From Bordetella genomosp. 8 (GTDB taxonomy: Bacteria; Pseudomonadota; Gammaproteobacteria; Burkholderiales; Burkholderiaceae_B), in contig NZ_CP021108.1 in the NCBI RefSeq assembly GCF_002119685.1, forward strand, positions 4,774,001 to 4,838,000: a DNA stretch of 64,000 nt. The letters are read 5' to 3'. The translations under genes were made by a program, and so were the position numbers. The notes beneath the pieces were generated by a model, which saw only the letters and a list, made by a program, of their open reading frames with translations, had not been told where the DNA came from and made no database searches. How positions within the stretch are numbered: the first letter of the stretch is position 1; each line of letters opens with the position of its first letter. This document shows, in pieces, positions 63,519 to 64,000 of this stretch.

Positions 63519-63563
63519 CCTTGATCATCTGCCCCCTGGACTCATGTCCATCATTAATCAAGG
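63519..63563 (+). promoter_or_regulatory. Cold-shock gene leader hairpin covering the ribosome-binding site
   Basis: CCTTGAT (63519-63525) can pair with ATCAAGG (63557-63563). The right arm includes most of the AAGGA ribosome-binding site of the cold-shock gene. Temperature-dependent leader structures are known for cspA-type genes; this is inference. Confidence 0.4.
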
Positions 63564-63569
63564 AATCTC

Positions 63570-63773
63570 ATGGAAACCGGTATCGTCAAGTGGTTCAACT
63601 CCGAAAAAGGCTTTGGCTTCATCATGCCTGACTCGGGCGGCAAGGATCTGTTCGCGCACTTCTCCGAAATCCAGGGCACGGGCCACCGTAACCTGCAGGA
63701 AAACCAGCGCGTGAGCTTCATCTCGGGCCAGGGCGCCAAGGGCCCCCAAGCCACCAAGATCACCCCGCTGTAA
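63570..63773 (+). CDS. CspA-type cold-shock protein
   Basis: This 67-residue OB-fold RNA chaperone has RNP1 KGFGFIM and RNP2-like DLFAHFSEI in the normal order. It starts [10 protein letters not shown] and is of standard length. It binds single-stranded nucleic acid and helps translation, often during cold adaptation. AAGGA precedes the ATG by 5 nt. An intrinsic terminator follows about 70 bp downstream. Confidence 0.95.
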   Translation: METGIVKWFNSEKGFGFIMPDSGGKDLFAHFSEIQGTGHRNLQENQRVSFISGQGAKGPQATKITPL

Positions 63774-63840
63774 GCAGTCCGCCCCGCCGCTCGAGCGGGG
63801 TCGCCTTCCCTTAAGGCTTTCCTTAAGGTTGGCCGCAAGC

Positions 63841-63871
63841 GAATAGCCCCGTCATGGGGCTATTCGTGTTT
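63841..63871 (+). terminator. Intrinsic terminator after the cold-shock gene
   Basis: GAATAGCCCC and GGGGCTATTC form a perfect 10-bp stem with a 5-nt loop, followed by GTGTTT. Two CCTTAAGG palindromes lie just upstream (about 63808-63829). Nothing recognisable follows to the window end. Confidence 0.7.
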
Positions 63872-64000
63872 GGCCGCACCCGCCGCTACCTGACCGCAGG
63901 GCAAATGGCCGTGTCGCATCCACGCCACTCAGCGGCAGCCCGACCCGCTGCGGGCTTCGACGGCCGGCGGGACTTCATGCGTATTGCCAGCGAACCGGCG

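Overview
The window is a GC-rich chromosomal stretch from a betaproteobacterium. It most resembles the Alcaligenaceae (Bordetella/Achromobacter group): it carries three stand-alone Bug-type periplasmic solute-binding proteins, many small catabolic operons each with its own regulator, an intergenic GC-rich repeat of a kind I associate with that group, and near-continuous coding. The genus is inference from gene content, not from a marker gene. I see no rRNA, tRNA, CRISPR array, prophage or insertion sequence.

Layout. (1) 1-1361: the 3' end of kdpE and a TorF-type outer-membrane protein. (2) 1372-10895: a nitrile-use region. A divergent cupin/MFS pair faces an Fe-type nitrile hydratase (alpha, beta, P47K-type activator), followed by an AraC regulator, an AtzG-like/AtzE-like amidase pair and an acyl-CoA ligase. 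Together these could convert nitrile to amide, acid and acyl-CoA. (3) 11001-19332: mostly housekeeping genes, namely a DapA-like lyase, two small DNA-binding proteins, icd, DUF1841, two small cytochromes c, a MoxR ATPase with a VWA partner, an acetyltransferase and a secreted hypothetical. (4) 19549-27901: a double-domain M16 peptidase, a three-gene molybdenum hydroxylase (cytochrome, 2Fe-2S, molybdopterin subunits) and an aldo/keto reductase.

(5) 28122-37700: a two-unit catabolic locus. An aldehyde dehydrogenase and a ThDP enzyme form one unit. A Bug protein, a CMD/AhpD-fold protein, an ornithine-cyclodeaminase-fold protein, a gentisate-dioxygenase-like bicupin and a DapA-like aldolase form the other. 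A MerR-headed citrate-synthase homologue lacking key catalytic residues lies between them. Both units carry nearly the same 15-bp palindrome at their promoters, which suggests one regulon for an unidentified substrate. (6) 37765-44845: an MmgE/PrpD protein with a Bug protein, a LysR regulator, a Bcr/CflA efflux pump, a UxaA/GarD-type sugar-acid dehydratase and a divergent GntR regulator. (7) 44859-47938: a YceI protein and a cystine-type ABC importer.

(8) 48057-48713: a lower-GC RelE/XRE toxin-antitoxin module whose toxin gene appears to be broken by one extra base. (9) 48725-51837: a GST with a divergent TetR regulator, and an AraC regulator with a divergent AhpD-like protein. (10) 51915-57872: a PrpR-type sigma-54 activator divergent from a Bug/aconitase-large/aconitase-small/isocitrate-lyase-like operon that has a near-perfect -24/-12 promoter. 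(11) 57875-63773: an azoreductase, an acetyltransferase, a MocR regulator, a large unrecognised protein, a membrane acyltransferase and a cold-shock protein.

The main theme is uptake and breakdown of small organic acids, nitriles and aromatic-type compounds, with each small operon next to a local regulator and an operator-like palindrome that can be seen in the intergenic DNA. No stretch longer than about 300 bases lacks a gene.
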